Shown here in pieces: positions 34,137 through 43,468 of a stretch of DNA of 64,000 nucleotides. The stretch lies in NCBI RefSeq assembly GCF_023169945.1, contig NZ_AP025591.1, positions 4,150,481 through 4,214,480 on the forward strand, given 5' to 3'. The stretch is from Anaeromyxobacter oryzae (GTDB lineage: Bacteria; Myxococcota; Myxococcia; Myxococcales; Anaeromyxobacteraceae). The stretch's first letter is position 1, and each line of letters begins with the position of its first letter. The translations under genes and the position numbers were made by a program. The notes under the pieces were generated by a model that searched no databases, was not told the DNA's origin, and saw nothing but the letters and a program-made list of their open reading frames with translations.

Positions 34137-34379
34137 GCCGCCCCTCGGCCCGAAGCCGGCGCGTCGCGGAAGCTCCGCTCCGACACCCAGCTCGTCCCGA
34201 GGCCCCCCGGCCAACAGATGGTCAACGCGTGCATGTTAGCGGAGCGTGTCCGCGCCACCCATCATGCAAGCGTGGGATGCTCGCAAGGGACGCGCGTCGA
34301 GATCGCCCCCGGAACGCGCCCCAACTTCGTGGCTGTGCGCTCCGGCCACGCTCGCGCCGCGCGGGAGCGGCGATCTCGA

Positions 34380-35390
34380 TCATCCGCCCGCGCTCGGCGG
34401 CGCAGCAGCCCGAGGTGGCCGCCACGGGCGCACCGTCTCCGCGCTCCGGAGCACGGCCTGGACCGCCGACGCGTTCGCGTAGCGGGCGTCGGTCGGCCCG
34501 GCGGTCCACGCCAGCACCCTGAGCCGCGCCGCGATCACCGCGCGATCGAGCGCGAGCAGCACGGCGGCGGACCGCCGGCCGTAGAGCTTCTCGTGGACGA
34601 GGTGGCGCGCGCGCCACGCGTGCGCGAGGCGGTGGCCGGTCGCGAGCCGGGAGGGATCCGACGACGTTCCGCCGAGGTGCACGATCGAGACGGTCGGGTC
34701 GTAGCGGCACCGGTAGCCGGCGCGCCAGACGCGAGCGCAGAACTCGACGTCCTCGCCGTAGAAGAAGAAGTCCTCGTCGAGCCCGCCGATCCGCCGCACG
34801 AGGTCGCCTCGGACGAAGAGGAACGCGCCGCCGAGCCACTCGACGTCGCGGCGCGTGGTCCAGCGGTCCCACCCCGGATCGTCGAGATCGGCCCACGCGA
34901 ACGCGCGCGGGAGTCGCCAGGGCAGCCCGAGCGCGCCCGCGGCGCGCCGGAGCGGCGTCGGGAAGCGGCGCGCGACGTTCTGCATGGACCCGTCCGCGTT
35001 CAGCAACGTGCAGCTCAGGGCGCCCACGGCCGGATCGCGGTCCATCGCGTCGCGGCAGTAGCGGAGCGATCCGCGCGACACGACCGTGTCGCTGTTCAGG
35101 AGGAGGAAGTAGCGCGCCTCCGGCGCCGCCGCGATCCCGCGGTTGTTGCCGTACGCGAACCCGCCGTTCTCGGCGAGCGCGAGCACGGTGGCCCACGCGC
35201 CCCAGCCCTCCGCGTCGATCGCCGCCCGGAGGCGTCGGGCCGAGCCGTCGCCCGAGCCGTTGTCCACCACCACGACGCGCGCGCCGGGGAGGGCGGGGAG
35301 CTCCGCCGCCAACGAGCGGAGGCACGCGAGCGTGACGTCGGGTGTGCGGTAGTTCACGACGACGACGAGCAGCTCGGGAGGGCTCGTCAC
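34380..35390 (-). CDS. Family 2 glycosyltransferase (rhamnosyltransferase-like)
   Basis: The 336-residue GT-A enzyme has LLVVVVNYRTPDVTLACLRSL, VVVDNGSGDGSARRL, ENGGFAYGNNRGI and FLLLNSDTVVSRGS (the DxD-like site is NSD, as in rhamnosyltransferases). WLGGAFLFVRGDLVRRIGGLDEDFFFYGEDVEFCARV is the acceptor/base region. The architecture matches WbbL/RfbF-like transferases. The start is GTG, overlapping the acyltransferase stop (GTGA). The gene ends with a Pro/Ala-rich tail. Confidence 0.9.
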   Translation of the reverse strand: MTSPPELLVVVVNYRTPDVTLACLRSLAAELPALPGARVVVVDNGSGDGSARRLRAAIDAEGWGAWATVLALAENGGFAYGNNRGIAAAPEARYFLLLNSDTVVSRGSLRYCRDAMDRDPAVGALSCTLLNADGSMQNVARRFPTPLRRAAGALGLPWRLPRAFAWADLDDPGWDRWTTRRDVEWLGGAFLFVRGDLVRRIGGLDEDFFFYGEDVEFCARVWRAGYRCRYDPTVSIVHLGGTSSDPSRLATGHRLAHAWRARHLVHEKLYGRRSAAVLLALDRAVIAARLRVLAWTAGPTDARYANASAVQAVLRSAETVRPWRPPRAAAPPSAGG

Positions 35391-36247
35391 AGCGCCCTCC
35401 GGCCCCACGGCGTCGCGGACAGGCCCAGCGCCGCCGCGCCCGCGCCGGCGAGCGCGACGACCGGGTTCGACGTCCCGAGCTTGTGCAGGAGGAGGATGAC
35501 GAGGACGTGGCTCCAGTAGACGCCGCGCCCGACCTCGGCGAGGCGGCGGAGCCGCGGCCCCTCCCACCGCGACACGCCGAGCACGAGGGCCACGGCGATC
35601 GCGTAGCGCAGCCCGAGCGCCGCGGTCGTCGCCGCGACGAGCGCGAGGAGTGCCCACCGCGGCGCGTCCTTGCGGGCGAGGAGCATGCCCGCCGGGATCG
35701 CGGGGAGGACCATCCCCCACTGCGGCCCCGGGTACGGCAGCCCTCGCATCGCGACGGCGACCGCCGACGCGAGGGCGACCGCGCCGAGGATCCACCCGGT
35801 CGCAGCCGAGGCGAACCGCGTCACGAGCCACCCCGCCATCAGGGCGAACGGTGCGTACCACAGGTGCGGTGCGGGCCCGGAGAGCAGGAGCTGGTGCCAC
35901 CGGAGCTCCGCTGCACCGCCCCAGCTCTGCTCTCGAAGCCGGAACAGCAGCGCGGCGAGGTAGACGGCGTACCAGATGGCCCACGGCACCAGCACGCGCC
36001 GCGGCGCCCACCGCGCGCTCCGGGAGACGACGAGGCTCGTGACGAGCGCGACCGCGGGCAGGCGGAAGCCGAGGTACTCGGAGAAAGGCCCGCCGGCGTG
36101 GAACCAGGCGATCGCCGCCACCGCGAGCAGCCGCAGGAGATCGATGCCGGGCATCCCCGGCGCCGTCGCCTGCACGAGCGCGGGGCGCGGGAGCGGTTCC
36201 GGTTCAGGCGGAGGATCCGCCGCTGCGCGCGCGATCGGGACGCTCAC
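35387..36247 (-). CDS. Acyltransferase-3-like polytopic membrane protein
   Basis: The 286-residue protein has about nine hydrophobic helices. The first carries GIDLLRLLAVAAIAWFHAGG, which fits the 'R..A...V...H' signature of acyltransferase family 3 (OafA/WcaH-like O-acetylases). It is shorter than usual (330-400) because loops are small. It would transfer an acyl group to EPS sugars at the membrane. The start is GTG at 36247 with GGAG 8 nt upstream. It overlaps the GT2 gene at 35390, so they are coupled. Confidence 0.75.
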   Translation of the reverse strand: MSVPIARAAADPPPEPEPLPRPALVQATAPGMPGIDLLRLLAVAAIAWFHAGGPFSEYLGFRLPAVALVTSLVVSRSARWAPRRVLVPWAIWYAVYLAALLFRLREQSWGGAAELRWHQLLLSGPAPHLWYAPFALMAGWLVTRFASAATGWILGAVALASAVAVAMRGLPYPGPQWGMVLPAIPAGMLLARKDAPRWALLALVAATTAALGLRYAIAVALVLGVSRWEGPRLRRLAEVGRGVYWSHVLVILLLHKLGTSNPVVALAGAGAAALGLSATPWGRRAL

Positions 36248-36324
36248 CGCGCGGGCTCCGGTGCGGGCGGCATGGCGCGCATCGTACAGCGCTCGTTCGA
36301 GGGGCGCGCCCGCCCGGAGCGGGG

Positions 36325-37107
36325 CTACACGATCGCGCTGGGACCGCGTGCCGCGCGGCCTTCCGCCTCGTGGAGCGTTCGCAGGAGGATCGGGAGGAAC
36401 GCGACGCCGTCGACGAGGTAGCGGCGCCAGAGCCGCCGGGGCTCGCACGCGAGGCGGAAGAGCCACTCGAGCCCGCTCCGCGAGACCCACCGCGGCGCGC
36501 GCGGCAGCGCGCCCGCCAGGTACGACAGGCTCGCGCCCACCGCGACGGCGACCGCGGGCCGGATCGCGTCCCGGTGGCGGTCCATCCAGAGCTCCTGCTT
36601 CGGCGCGCCGAGACCGACGTAGAGGAGGTCCGGGCGCGCGGCGCTCACCCGGGCCGCGGCGTCGCGGGCCCGGGCGCGACCCTCGCGAGAGTCGTCGATC
36701 CACGGAGCGTCGTATCCCGCGACGACGACGCCGAGGAGCGCGAGCGCCGCGGCGGCGCGGGCCGCGATGCCGGGCGGGCCCCCGAGCAGGTACACCCGCC
36801 AGCCCCGCGCGGCGGCCCGGCGCGCGAGCGGGACGACGAGGTCCGCGCCCGCCACGCGCTCCGGCACCGGCGTGCCGGCGAGGCGAGCGGCCCAGACGAG
36901 CGGCATCCCGTCCGCGAGCCGCAGGTCGGCGGCCTCGTACGCGACCCGGAGCGCGGCGTCGCGCTCCAGCCTCACGAGGTGATCGACGTTCGGCGTGAAG
37001 ACGGCGCCGCCCCGTCGCGCGCGCACCAGCGCCTCGATGGCGTCGATCGCCTCGCTCGTGTCGAGCGCGTCGATCTCGATCCGACCCAGCCGGACTCGGC
37101 CTGGCAC
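36325..37107 (-). CDS. WecG/TagA/CpsF-family glycosyltransferase (second copy)
   Basis: The 260-residue GT26 enzyme has LGRIEIDALDTSEAIDAIEAL, VFTPNVDHLVRLERDAALR, RLADGMPLVWAARLAGTPV (Asp of the active-site region), RVYLLGGPPGIAARAAAAL, LYVGLGAPKQELWMDRHRD and GLEWLFRLACEPRRLWRRYLVD. It diverges from the copy at 31391-32206 in the N-terminal half, where that copy has VTCDSEILF rather than RLADGMPLVW, so the two likely use different acceptors. The GTG at 37107 is chosen because GAGGAG lies 9 nt before it; the open frame extends 18 codons further to 37161 with no ribosome site. Confidence 0.88.
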   Translation of the reverse strand: MPGRVRLGRIEIDALDTSEAIDAIEALVRARRGGAVFTPNVDHLVRLERDAALRVAYEAADLRLADGMPLVWAARLAGTPVPERVAGADLVVPLARRAAARGWRVYLLGGPPGIAARAAAALALLGVVVAGYDAPWIDDSREGRARARDAAARVSAARPDLLYVGLGAPKQELWMDRHRDAIRPAVAVAVGASLSYLAGALPRAPRWVSRSGLEWLFRLACEPRRLWRRYLVDGVAFLPILLRTLHEAEGRAARGPSAIV

Positions 37108-37400
37108 GTGGCGCGGCTCCTCTGCGACGGCGGCTCCCTCGGGCGCGCGGGCGCACGCCACGGTAACGATGCCGCCCGCGGTCCGGTGAGGCCCCGCGCG
37201 GCCAGGCCCCCTCGGCGGGGCGGAGCGCGTGCGCGCGCCAGCGTGGCGGGACGCGCGCGAGCTTTGACACGCCGTCCGGCAGCGGCGTACAAGCGATCCG
37301 ACTTCGCTCGCCGGGGGGCCGAGACGGAGCGCGTCCTCCTCGCCGGGGGCACGCGTCCTCGCGCGGGGGCCTCGGTCTTCGCGGCCAAGGGGGGTCGGCG

Positions 37401-38246
37401 ATGAGCGTCCTGTTCCCTGTGGTGGTCGGCGTGGCGGCGACCCTGGTCGCGGCGGCGGCGGTGCAGGTGCCCGCCGGCGACGCGGCGAACGCGAAGCTCG
37501 GGGACGACCTGGCCCGCGTTGCGCGGCTCCGGGTCCTGTTCGGTCACCAGTCGGTGGGCGGGAACGTGCTCGCGGGCGTCGCGCGGCTCTCGGCCGCGCA
37601 CGGCGGCGTCCTCGGTGTCACCGAGGTCCGCGGCGCGGGCCCGCTGGCGCCGGGCCTCTCCCACGCGCTCGTCGGCGAGAACGGCGCGCCACGCACGAAG
37701 CTCGACGCGTTCGCGGCGCTGCTCGCCCGCCTCGAGGGGCCGCCCCCGGACGTCGCGCTCGTGAAGCTCTGCTGGGCCGACTTCGGCGCAGACACCGACG
37801 CCGACGCGTTGTTCGAGGTCTACCGGACCGCGCTCGCGGAGCTCGCGCGGCGGCACCCCCGCACGACCTTCGTGCACGTCACCGTCCCGCTCACGACGGT
37901 GCAGGGCGGCGCCCGCGCCCTGGTGAAGGGCGCGCTCGGCAAGCCGCCGTACGGCCTCCTCGAGAACGCTCGCCGAGAGGCGTTCAACGCGCGGCTCCGG
38001 GCCGAGTACGGCGGCCGCGCGCCGCTGTTCGATCTCGCGCGCCTCGAGGCGACCGCACCGGACGGCTCCGTCACCCGGGCCGAGTGGCGGGGGACGTCGA
38101 CGCTCGCCCTCGCGCCGGCGTACACCGACGACGGCGGCCACCTCGTCGCCGCGGCGCAGGACCGGATCGCGCGCGCCCTCCTCGCCACGCTCGCGGCCCT
38201 CCCGGTCGCCGCGCCGGAGCGCGCGCCGTTCCCGCCTCAGCGGTAG
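37401..38246 (+). CDS. SGNH/GDSL-like hydrolase, secreted
   Basis: The 281-residue protein has a signal peptide (about 1-26). VLFGHQSVGGNVL stands in place of the GDS block, with the nucleophile Ser in HQSVG. VALVKLCWADF follows, and the late YTDDGGHLVAAAQDRIA supplies the Asp-x-x-His pair. This is the layout of SGNH esterases, which remove acetyl groups from polysaccharides. GGGGGG lies about 6 nt before the ATG. The gene is alone on the plus strand within minus-strand EPS genes. Its last ten bases overlap the end of the convergent response-regulator gene. Confidence 0.72.
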   Translation: MSVLFPVVVGVAATLVAAAAVQVPAGDAANAKLGDDLARVARLRVLFGHQSVGGNVLAGVARLSAAHGGVLGVTEVRGAGPLAPGLSHALVGENGAPRTKLDAFAALLARLEGPPPDVALVKLCWADFGADTDADALFEVYRTALAELARRHPRTTFVHVTVPLTTVQGGARALVKGALGKPPYGLLENARREAFNARLRAEYGGRAPLFDLARLEATAPDGSVTRAEWRGTSTLALAPAYTDDGGHLVAAAQDRIARALLATLAALPVAAPERAPFPPQR

Positions 38247-39637
38247 TCGTCGCGGCTCAGCCCGTAGGCCTTCATCTTCTCGTAGAGGTTCCGCTCCGCG
38301 ATGCCCGCGGCGCGGGCGACCTCGCCGATCCGGCCGCGGTGCTCGCGCAGCAGCCTCGTCAGGTACTCGCGCTCGAACCGCTCCACCAGGCGCTGGCGCG
38401 CCTCGAGGAGCGGTACGCTCGTGTCGGCGAGCGGCGCGTCGGCGCCCGGCGCGGGGCGCCCGGCGTCGCCCTGGAGGATGGGCGCGACGGCGGACCACCC
38501 CAGGAGGACCGCGCGCTCGCAGAGGTTCCGCAGCTCGCGCACGTTCCCGGGCCACGGATACGCCTGCACGGCCGCGAGCAGCTCGGGCGGCGGCACCGGC
38601 ACGGGCCGCCCGTAGCGCTGGCCGAACGAGCCGAGGAAGTGCTCGAGCAGCGGCGGGAGGTCCTGCACCCGCTCGCGGAGGGCCGGGAGGCGGATCGGGA
38701 TCACGTTCAGGCGGTAGTAGAGGTCGTCGCGGAAGCGGCCCTCGCGGACGAGCGCCTCGAGATCGCGGTTGGTCGCCGCGACGACCCGGACGTCGAGCTT
38801 CAGCGCGTCCACGGCGCCGACGCGGGTGATCTCCTGCTCCTGGAGGACGCGGAGGAGCTTCGCCTGGATCGCGAGGTCGAGGTCGCCCACCTCGTCGAGG
38901 AAGAGCGTCGAGCCGTCGGCCTGCTCGAACCGGCCGACCCGGCGGGCCGTGGCCCCGGTGAACGCGCCGCGCTCGTGGCCGAAGAACTCGCTCTCCATGA
39001 GCTCGCGCGGAACCGCGGTGCAGTTCACGGCGACGAACGGGCGCTCCCGGCGCGGGGAGCGCCGGTGCAGCGCGCGCGCCACGAGCTCCTTGCCGGTCCC
39101 GGTCTCGCCGCGGAGGAGCACCGTCGCGTCGGCTGCCGCGACCTGCTCGACCGTGGCGAACACCTCCCGCATCGCGGGCGAGCCGCCCACGATCTCCTCG
39201 AACCCCGCCGCGCGCTCGAGCTCGCCCCGGAGCCGGAGGACGTCGCGCCGGGCCCGCTCGTGCGCGACCGCGTGACGGAGGACCAGCGCCAGCTCGTCGA
39301 AGCGGAGCGGCTTCACGAGGTAATGGAGCGCGCCCTTCCGCATCGCCTGCACCGCGGTCTCGACCGTCGCGTGCGCCGTGACGAGCACGACCGGGAGCGA
39401 CGGCCGGAGCGCGTGCACCCGCTCCATGAGGGCGATGCCGTCCACGTCCGGCATCTTGAGATCCGACACCATCGCCAGCGGGTCGCTCTCGGCGAGGCGG
39501 GCCAGCGCCTCCGCGCCCGACGACGCGACGAGCACCTCGAACCCCTCGAGCGCGAGGTTCGCGCGCGCCACCTTCCGCGTCCCGGGATCGTCGTCCACGA
39601 CGAGGACGAGCCCCTCCGCGCCGCCCGGGGCGCTCAC
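38237..39637 (-). CDS. NtrC-family sigma-54-dependent response regulator
   Basis: The 466-residue regulator has a receiver domain (LVVDDDPGTRKVA, phospho-acceptor Asp in MVSDLKMPDVDG, then VLVTAHATVETAVQAM). The AAA+ domain has GETGTGKELVARALH (Walker A), GAFTGATARR (the sigma-54 contact loop, intact), LFLDEVGDL (Walker B) and NRDLEALVREGRFRDDLYYRL. A Fis-type helix-turn-helix lies at the end (RIGEVARAAGIAERNLYEKM). It activates sigma-54 promoters when phosphorylated by the kinase gene that overlaps its GTG start by 4 bases. The targets may include EPS genes; no clear -24/-12 site was found in the window. Confidence 0.95.
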   Translation of the reverse strand: MSAPGGAEGLVLVVDDDPGTRKVARANLALEGFEVLVASSGAEALARLAESDPLAMVSDLKMPDVDGIALMERVHALRPSLPVVLVTAHATVETAVQAMRKGALHYLVKPLRFDELALVLRHAVAHERARRDVLRLRGELERAAGFEEIVGGSPAMREVFATVEQVAAADATVLLRGETGTGKELVARALHRRSPRRERPFVAVNCTAVPRELMESEFFGHERGAFTGATARRVGRFEQADGSTLFLDEVGDLDLAIQAKLLRVLQEQEITRVGAVDALKLDVRVVAATNRDLEALVREGRFRDDLYYRLNVIPIRLPALRERVQDLPPLLEHFLGSFGQRYGRPVPVPPPELLAAVQAYPWPGNVRELRNLCERAVLLGWSAVAPILQGDAGRPAPGADAPLADTSVPLLEARQRLVERFEREYLTRLLREHRGRIGEVARAAGIAERNLYEKMKAYGLSRDDYR

Positions 39638-40896
39638 GCCGCCACCCCCGAGCCCCGCGCCGCCCCCGAGACGGTCTGCCGGACCGGGAAGCGGATCCGG
39701 GCCACCGTCCCGCCCCCGTCGCGCGGCGCGAGCTCGAACCGCCCGCGGTGCTGCTCCACCGCGCGCACCACCACGACCAGGCCGAGCCCCGTGCCGGTGG
39801 GCTTCGTCGTCACGAAGGGCCGGAGCACCTCGTCGAGCTGGTCGGGCGGGATCCCGCAGCCGCGGTCCCGGACCTCGACGACGACGGCCCCGTCGCCGCC
39901 GTCCGCCTCGTAGCGGCTCGCGAGCTCCGGCGGGGTCGTCCCGCCCGCGTCGAGCGCGTTCTGGACGAGGTTCACCAGGGCCTCCGTGATCATCGAGCCG
40001 TCGACGTCGAGGACCGGCAGGTCCGGGGAGAGGTCCAGGGACACCGCGGACGCCGGGAGACCGCGGGCGACCGCCGCGCGCTGGGCCGCGTCGCGGAGGA
40101 GCCGGTTCACGGCGACGGGCGCGAACGACGGCTCGGCCGGCCGCGCGACGCCGAGGAGCGCGGAGACGAACCGGTTGACCCGCTGCACCTCGTCGCCGAC
40201 GAGCCCGGCGTACTCGCGCACCTCGGGATCGGCCGCGAAGCGCCGGGAGAGGTACTGCGCAGCACCATCGATGACGTTCAGCGGGTTCCGGAGCTCGTGC
40301 GCGATCTGCGCCGACATCTGCCCGAGGCCGGCGAGCCGCTCGGCGTCGAGCAGCCGCCGCTCGAGCGTGCGGCGCTCGGCGATGTCCCGGATCACCATCA
40401 CCGTCCCGACGTAGGCGCCGTCGACCCTGACGGCCGCATAGGTCGTCTCGTACCGGCCCTCCCGCTCCTTGATGATCGAGTGGGCCGCCCCGGCGTCGTC
40501 CCCGCGGCGGAGGTAGCCCATGACGCGGTCGAGCATCGCGTGAGTGGCGCGCGGGTGACACTCCTTCACCGGCCGCCGCTCCCCGTCGCGGAGGTTCCGC
40601 AGCGAGCGCCCGGCGGCGTTCACGAGCGCGATGCGGTCCCCGGCGTCGATGAAGATCACGCCGTCCGCCATCGAGTCGATGATCGCCTGGAGCCGCCTCG
40701 AGTCCGCAGCCCGGGCCTCCCGCTCGCGCTCCGCCGCGGCGAGCGCCTCGGCGAGCGTGCGGGTCGAAGCGCGGGCGCGGGTGCGCGCCACGAGGACGAC
40801 GGCGGCGGCCGCCAGCGAGAGCAGGGCGAGCGCGACGGCGACGGCGACGGCGAACGGCGCGGCCGGGCCGGCGAGGCCGGCGGAAGGGAGGCGCAT
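39634..40896 (-). CDS. Membrane sensor histidine kinase with PAS domain (NtrB-like)
   Basis: The 420-residue kinase has one N-terminal membrane helix (about 13-37), a coiled linker (LAEALAAAEREREARA) and a PAS domain (about 65-175). The PAS domain contains DSMADGVIFIDAGDRIALVN and a Cys-His-Pro motif near residue 113. The dimerisation box is AQIAHELRNPLNVIDG with the phospho-His near residue 200. The ATPase domain has LVNLVQNALDAG, VVVEVRDRGCGIPPDQL and TTKPTGTGLGLVVV. The C-terminal end has no receiver. It phosphorylates the NtrC-type regulator of the overlapping gene. The signal is unknown. Confidence 0.93.
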   Translation of the reverse strand: MRLPSAGLAGPAAPFAVAVAVALALLSLAAAAVVLVARTRARASTRTLAEALAAAEREREARAADSRRLQAIIDSMADGVIFIDAGDRIALVNAAGRSLRNLRDGERRPVKECHPRATHAMLDRVMGYLRRGDDAGAAHSIIKEREGRYETTYAAVRVDGAYVGTVMVIRDIAERRTLERRLLDAERLAGLGQMSAQIAHELRNPLNVIDGAAQYLSRRFAADPEVREYAGLVGDEVQRVNRFVSALLGVARPAEPSFAPVAVNRLLRDAAQRAAVARGLPASAVSLDLSPDLPVLDVDGSMITEALVNLVQNALDAGGTTPPELASRYEADGGDGAVVVEVRDRGCGIPPDQLDEVLRPFVTTKPTGTGLGLVVVVRAVEQHRGRFELAPRDGGGTVARIRFPVRQTVSGAARGSGVAA

Positions 40897-40947
40897 CGGG
40901 CGCGCAGCCTAACCCGCGCGCCGGAGCCGGGAGAAGGGGCCGTGGGG

Positions 40948-41985
40948 TCAGGCGCGGTCGCAGAGGTCCAGCGTACGCTCCAGCTCTCCCGGATCCACGC
41001 GGAACCCGTCCCCCGCGCGCGTCCCGACGACGAAGCCGTACCGCAGGTCGAGGCAGTCGGCGTAGTCCTTGAAGACGTTGTTGAACCTCCAGGGCGGCTG
41101 CAGGGCCACGATCGCGCCGCCGTCCGCGACGGCCACGACGCCGTGGGCGAGCCCGCTGCCCTCGACCCCCACGACGCACGCCGCGCCGACGCAGGCCCGC
41201 GCGACGTCCTCCGCCGACCCGCCGACCGGATCCACGACGTCGAATCCGCGGCCGGCGAGGCGCGCCTCGATCTCCTGCTCGTTCTCGAGCAGCCGGCGCA
41301 CCCCGGTCGTGCCCCTCCGGAGATAGACGCCGCGCCGGCGCCGCGGGCCCACGCGCGCCGCGAGCGCGGTCCGCAGGGCCGTGTACCGGCCGCGCTTGTG
41401 AGCGTTCTGGCCGTAGTCCTGGAAGACGAGCAGCGAACGCACGCGCGCGCCCGGGACCTTCCTCGGCGACAGCCCCCACAGCGCGCAGTAGCCCTCCTCC
41501 TGTGCGTACGGCGCCCGGACGACGCCGATGGGCGGCGCGTGATCCCGGGCGAGGAGGTGGAGCGGGCAGTCGTCCGTGATCCAGTGGCCGAAGTAGCGGT
41601 TGCCGACGAACGTGCAGTCGAGCGCGGCCGTCGCCAGCTCCTCGCGCGGCCTCTGGAAGGTCTCGGGGACCGCGGAGCCCGGCAGCAGGGCGAGGCGCGA
41701 CCCGCCGGCGTACACGGACCCGCCGACGAGGACCGCGTCGCGGAGCTCGTGCCCTCGCGTGGCGGCGTGCTCGACGGCGGAGCCGAGCACGCGGCGCTCC
41801 TCGTTCTCGCGCGTCGTCTCCTCCTGCACCCCCTCGACGCGATCGAGCTGTCCGTCGAGGAAGAAGGCGCGGCTCCGCCGCGTCCGCTGCGCGGGGTGGA
41901 TCACCCAGCTCCGCGCCGCCGCGTCGGTGAGCGGCAGCGTGCGCCGGAGCAGCCGACGCGTGACGTAGGAGAGCTGCTGCAGCAT
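40948..41985 (-). CDS. Family 61 glycosyltransferase (DUF563-like)
   Basis: The 345-residue protein has the GT61 landmarks FVGNRYFGHWITDDCPLHLLA (central) and YLRRGTTGVRRLLENEQEI. Late in the chain come GRGFDVVDPVG and VVGVEGSGLAHGVVAVADG, the conserved C-terminal block. GT61 enzymes add pentose or hexose decorations to polysaccharide. It lies just before the histidine kinase on the minus strand (51-bp gap). The N-terminal ~60 residues (VTRRLLRRTLPLTDAAARSW) are Arg-rich and not conserved. Confidence 0.83.
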   Translation of the reverse strand: MLQQLSYVTRRLLRRTLPLTDAAARSWVIHPAQRTRRSRAFFLDGQLDRVEGVQEETTRENEERRVLGSAVEHAATRGHELRDAVLVGGSVYAGGSRLALLPGSAVPETFQRPREELATAALDCTFVGNRYFGHWITDDCPLHLLARDHAPPIGVVRAPYAQEEGYCALWGLSPRKVPGARVRSLLVFQDYGQNAHKRGRYTALRTALAARVGPRRRRGVYLRRGTTGVRRLLENEQEIEARLAGRGFDVVDPVGGSAEDVARACVGAACVVGVEGSGLAHGVVAVADGGAIVALQPPWRFNNVFKDYADCLDLRYGFVVGTRAGDGFRVDPGELERTLDLCDRA

Positions 41986-42086
41986 CGGGCCATGTTCGGA
42001 CGATCCCCGCGGCCTGCGCAACGCTCCGGGCTCGACCCGGCGGGCTGGGCTTTCGGGGTGTGCGCCGCTGACGCAGGGTCGACGCG

Positions 42087-43289
42087 CTACGAGCCCCGCG
42101 AGCCCCGGAGCACCACCTCGAAGAACTCGGCGTACTGGCGCGCGACCGCGGACCACGTGAAGCGGCGCTCGACGAGCGCCCGGCGCGCGGCCACCTCCGC
42201 CGCGGACGTGGCGCCGAGGGCGCGCTCGAGCGCGGCGGCGACCGCGGCGCCGTCGGTCGTGTCGACGAGGGAGGCCACGCCCTCGAACGTCCAGCGGGTG
42301 ACGGGCTCGTCGTGCGCGACCACGGGCAGCCCCGTCGCGAGCGCCTCCACGTACGCCAGCGGCGACGGATCCGCCTGGCTCATGTGGAGCAGCACGTCCG
42401 CCGCGCGGTAGAGCTCCGGCATCTCCTCGTGGGAGATCGCGACGCGCCGGAAGCGCCGTCCGAGGAGCGCCGCGCCGCACGCGTCGACCTCGGCGCGTAG
42501 CTCGCCGTCGCCGGCGACGAGGAGGTGCAGCCCGGGGACGCGGGCGACCGCCCGGATCCCGTCCACGACGCGCTTGCTCGGGATGAGCGCGCTCACCATG
42601 AGCGCGACAGGGGCGGCGTCGGGCAGGCCGAACCGCGTCCGCCGCGGCCCCGGCGCGAACACCCGCTCGTCGACGCCGTTCGGGATGAGCGCGCACCGCC
42701 ACCGCTCGCGGTTCCGCTCGTAGTAGACCGGGTTCGTGCAGACGAGGCCGTCGCACGAGAACAACCGGTACTCGCTGTTGCGCGCGTACGCGGGCCAGTC
42801 GCCGTTCTGGGTGACGTACACGTGCGCGGGAGACCGCCGTCCGAGGCGGAGCGCGCGCAGCGTCCAGCTCGTGAACGGGTAGCTGCACGCGACGGTGACG
42901 TCGTGACGGTCGCGCAGCGCCTGCACGGCGAGCCCGGGCACGAACGTGAGCTCCTCGTACGCGTAGACCGTCCGGAGCACCGGGATCGACGGCAGCCGCT
43001 CGAGCCGCTCGCGGGGCAGACACGGGCTGGACCGGAAGCGATAGGCGCGGGCGGGATCGGGCCGGCCCGAGCCGACGAGCGTCACCACGTGCCCGGCCGC
43101 CGCGAGGTGCTGGCCGATGGACTCGAGCGCGACCTCGGCGCCGCGGCGGACGCGGTGAAGCCCGGGGAGCGCGATCAGGATCCGGCGGCGCGGTGACGGG
43201 GCCGCCCCCGGGGCGGGCGCTTCGCCCGGCGAGGCGCGACCTTCACTGAGAGTTCCTTCCCGGGAGCCGGCTGGCGTCGTCGCGGTCAC
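42087..43289 (-). CDS. Family 4 glycosyltransferase
   Basis: The 400-residue GT-B enzyme has RRILIALPGLHRVRRGAEVALES (N-terminal glycine-rich loop after residue ~35), ALIPNGVDERVF, PVALMVSALIPSKRVVDGIRAV (C-domain start) and LLHMSQADPSPLAYVEALATGLPVVAHD (donor site). The start is GTG at 43289, with GGGGGGACCC immediately upstream; the open frame runs 23 codons further to a TTG at 43358 but without a ribosome site. The first ~30 residues are low-complexity. It is the last EPS-type gene before the chemoreceptor. Confidence 0.87.
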   Translation of the reverse strand: MTATTPAGSREGTLSEGRASPGEAPAPGAAPSPRRRILIALPGLHRVRRGAEVALESIGQHLAAAGHVVTLVGSGRPDPARAYRFRSSPCLPRERLERLPSIPVLRTVYAYEELTFVPGLAVQALRDRHDVTVACSYPFTSWTLRALRLGRRSPAHVYVTQNGDWPAYARNSEYRLFSCDGLVCTNPVYYERNRERWRCALIPNGVDERVFAPGPRRTRFGLPDAAPVALMVSALIPSKRVVDGIRAVARVPGLHLLVAGDGELRAEVDACGAALLGRRFRRVAISHEEMPELYRAADVLLHMSQADPSPLAYVEALATGLPVVAHDEPVTRWTFEGVASLVDTTDGAAVAAALERALGATSAAEVAARRALVERRFTWSAVARQYAEFFEVVLRGSRGS

Positions 43290-43468
43290 GGGTCCCCCCG
43301 CCGCCCGACCGGTGCCCGACGCGATCGTCGCGAGCACCCCGGGCCGATCCTCCACCAATCACAGAACGAGGATCGCGGACAGGCGCCAGGTGGGGCAGGG
43401 CGCTGCGGCGCACGCGCGGGCGCCGCCGGGGCGGCCCCGGCACGGCGCCCGCGGAGCGGGTGGGGGCC

